Below, piece by piece: positions 5,816 through 6,429 of a stretch of 6,429 nucleotides of DNA (its first letter is position 1; the number at the start of each line of letters is the position of its first letter). The position numbers and the translations under genes were made by a program. This stretch comes from Pseudomonas sp. (lineage in GTDB: Bacteria; Pseudomonadota; Gammaproteobacteria; Pseudomonadales; Pseudomonadaceae): positions 1 through 6,429 of the forward strand of contig JARDZH010000141.1 of NCBI GenBank assembly GCA_029240955.1. The letters are read 5' to 3'. The notes beneath the pieces are model-generated. The model saw nothing but the letters and a program-made list of their open reading frames with translations. It made no database searches and was not told the origin of the DNA.

Positions 5816-6217
5816 TCACGCCGCGTCGCGCGGCACGAGCGTCAGGCACACGGAGTTGATGCAATAGCGCAGACCGGTCGGCCGTGGGCCATCCGGGAAT
5901 ACGTGCCCCAGGTGAGCATCGCACTTGGCGCACACCACTTCCGTGCGAATCATGCCGTGGCTGATGTCGCGCACCTCGACCACTGCGCTGCCTTCGATGG
6001 GCGCATAAAAGCTCGGCCAGCCGCAGCCGGAATCGAACTTGGTCTCGGAATCGAACAATGGCTCGTCACAGCAGACGCAATGGTAGACGCCTGCGGTCTT
6101 GGTGGTGTTGTACTTGCCGGTGAAAGGACGCTCGGTCGCCTTCAGCCGACAGACGTTGTACTGCTCGGGGTCGAGCATCTGCTTCCACTCTTCGAGCGTC
6201 TTGTGCAACTTGTCCAC
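5816..6217 (-). CDS. msrB: Peptide methionine-(R)-sulfoxide reductase MsrB
   Basis: This enzyme of 133 residues reduces R-epimer methionine sulfoxide in oxidised proteins, with thioredoxin restoring it. It covers the whole MsrB fold. Two CxxC pairs that bind structural zinc are at Cys47/Cys50 and Cys96/Cys99. GCGWPSF carries Cys65, the usual resolving position. HLGHVFPDG gives His103 and His106, and RYCINS gives catalytic Cys119 and Asn121. An additional Cys124 follows five residues after the catalytic cysteine. No signal peptide is present, so it is cytosolic. The GTG start at 6217 is chosen because GGAGG is 7 bases upstream and the family N-terminus begins here. The open frame runs on to 6367, but that extension crosses the ribosome site and shows no family similarity. 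It is the first gene of a probable msrB-gpx operon and is divergent from the aminotransferase gene at the window edge. Confidence 0.95.
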   Translation of the reverse strand: MDKLHKTLEEWKQMLDPEQYNVCRLKATERPFTGKYNTTKTAGVYHCVCCDEPLFDSETKFDSGCGWPSFYAPIEGSAVVEVRDISHGMIRTEVVCAKCDAHLGHVFPDGPRPTGLRYCINSVCLTLVPRDAA

Positions 6218-6224
6218 AGGTACA

Positions 6225-6229
6225 CCTCC
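6225..6229 (-). promoter_or_regulatory. Ribosome binding site selecting the GTG start of msrB
   Basis: On the minus strand GGAGG lies 7 bases before GTG at 6217. It rules against the longer reading that would begin at 6367. Confidence 0.8.
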
Positions 6230-6409
6230 GAATCTTAAAAAGCCTGATCTGTGTCTTTTCCACGGAACAGGTGGCACGTATGATTGCGCCTTTGCCGGGC
6301 ACCAGTCTGGCACCCGCGTTTGTCGCGCACAAACCCATTTTCTGGGATCACGTCCAGCGACCTTCATTGCAAGCCAGCAACAGCTCGTCCATTTTCGGGA
6401 TCAATCACC

Positions 6410-6429
6410 ATGCAGTTCAGCAAATCGAA
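6410..6429 (+). CDS. alaA: Start of an AlaA-type aminotransferase (cut by window end)
   Basis: Only 20 bases are present: ATG followed by codons for Gln-Phe-Ser-Lys-Ser and two bases of the next. From memory, MQFSKSN is the N-terminus of the alanine/PLP-dependent aminotransferase next to msrB in Pseudomonas (PA2828 in PAO1), which agrees with the conserved gene order. A weak CGGGA lies 9 bases upstream. The gene is divergent from msrB, with a 192-base gap (6218-6409) in which I see no gene or convincing promoter pair. The call rests on very little sequence plus context. Confidence 0.6.

Noticed and set aside
6218..6367. N-terminal extension of msrB by 50 residues
   Set aside because: It would translate through the GGAGG ribosome site and the promoter region, and it has no MsrB similarity. 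The GTG at 6217 fits the family length.

Overview
The window looks like chromosomal core DNA of a Pseudomonas. The evidence is the gene content and order: a Glu/Gly tRNA operon, a SagS-type hybrid sensor kinase, a thioredoxin-type glutathione peroxidase, MsrB, and the start of an AlaA-type aminotransferase. From memory, this order closely matches the PA2820-PA2828 neighbourhood of P. aeruginosa PAO1. Sequence style and the lack of an ospR-like gene suggest a member of the P. syringae or P. fluorescens side of the genus, but the species cannot be fixed from the sequence alone. I see no insertion sequence, phage gene, CRISPR array or obviously foreign island.

Layout. Bases 1-469 hold a leftward stable-RNA operon: a strong promoter with a GC-rich discriminator (441-469), tRNA-Glu(UUC), tRNA-Gly(GCC), a 104-base spacer and a second, identical tRNA-Glu(UUC). 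The leader carries a perfect 41-bp tandem duplication that includes the first 19 bases of tRNA-Glu. Bases 648-1418 encode a rightward, membrane-anchored coiled-coil protein of unknown function. A 14-bp-stem hairpin (1428-1460) separates it from a leftward two-gene operon. In that operon a DUF815-type AAA+ ATPase (1949-2839) is followed, through an ATGA overlap, by free methionine-R-sulfoxide reductase (1470-1952).

Divergent from that operon is the 783-residue hybrid histidine kinase (2929-5280). It has two membrane segments, HAMP, HisKA, HATPase_c, a degenerate receiver-like segment and a true C-terminal receiver, but no Hpt domain. Its stop codon directly abuts the stop codon of the leftward glutathione peroxidase gene (5281-5766). 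That gene lies 49 bases downstream of msrB (5816-6217) in a probable msrB-gpx operon. The last 20 bases are the start of a rightward gene that reads as alaA.

Working together. Three of the enzymes deal with oxidative damage. One reduces free Met-R-sulfoxide, one reduces protein-bound Met-R-sulfoxide, and one removes peroxides, probably at the expense of thioredoxin. They flank a two-component sensor that in P. aeruginosa (SagS) feeds the HptB branch controlling the switch between motile and biofilm life. Whether the kinase and the repair enzymes are functionally linked is inference from position only. No clearly new system is present. The points most worth a second look are the tRNA leader duplication, the degenerate receiver in the kinase, the zero-gap convergent stop codons, and the ATPase-reductase coupling.
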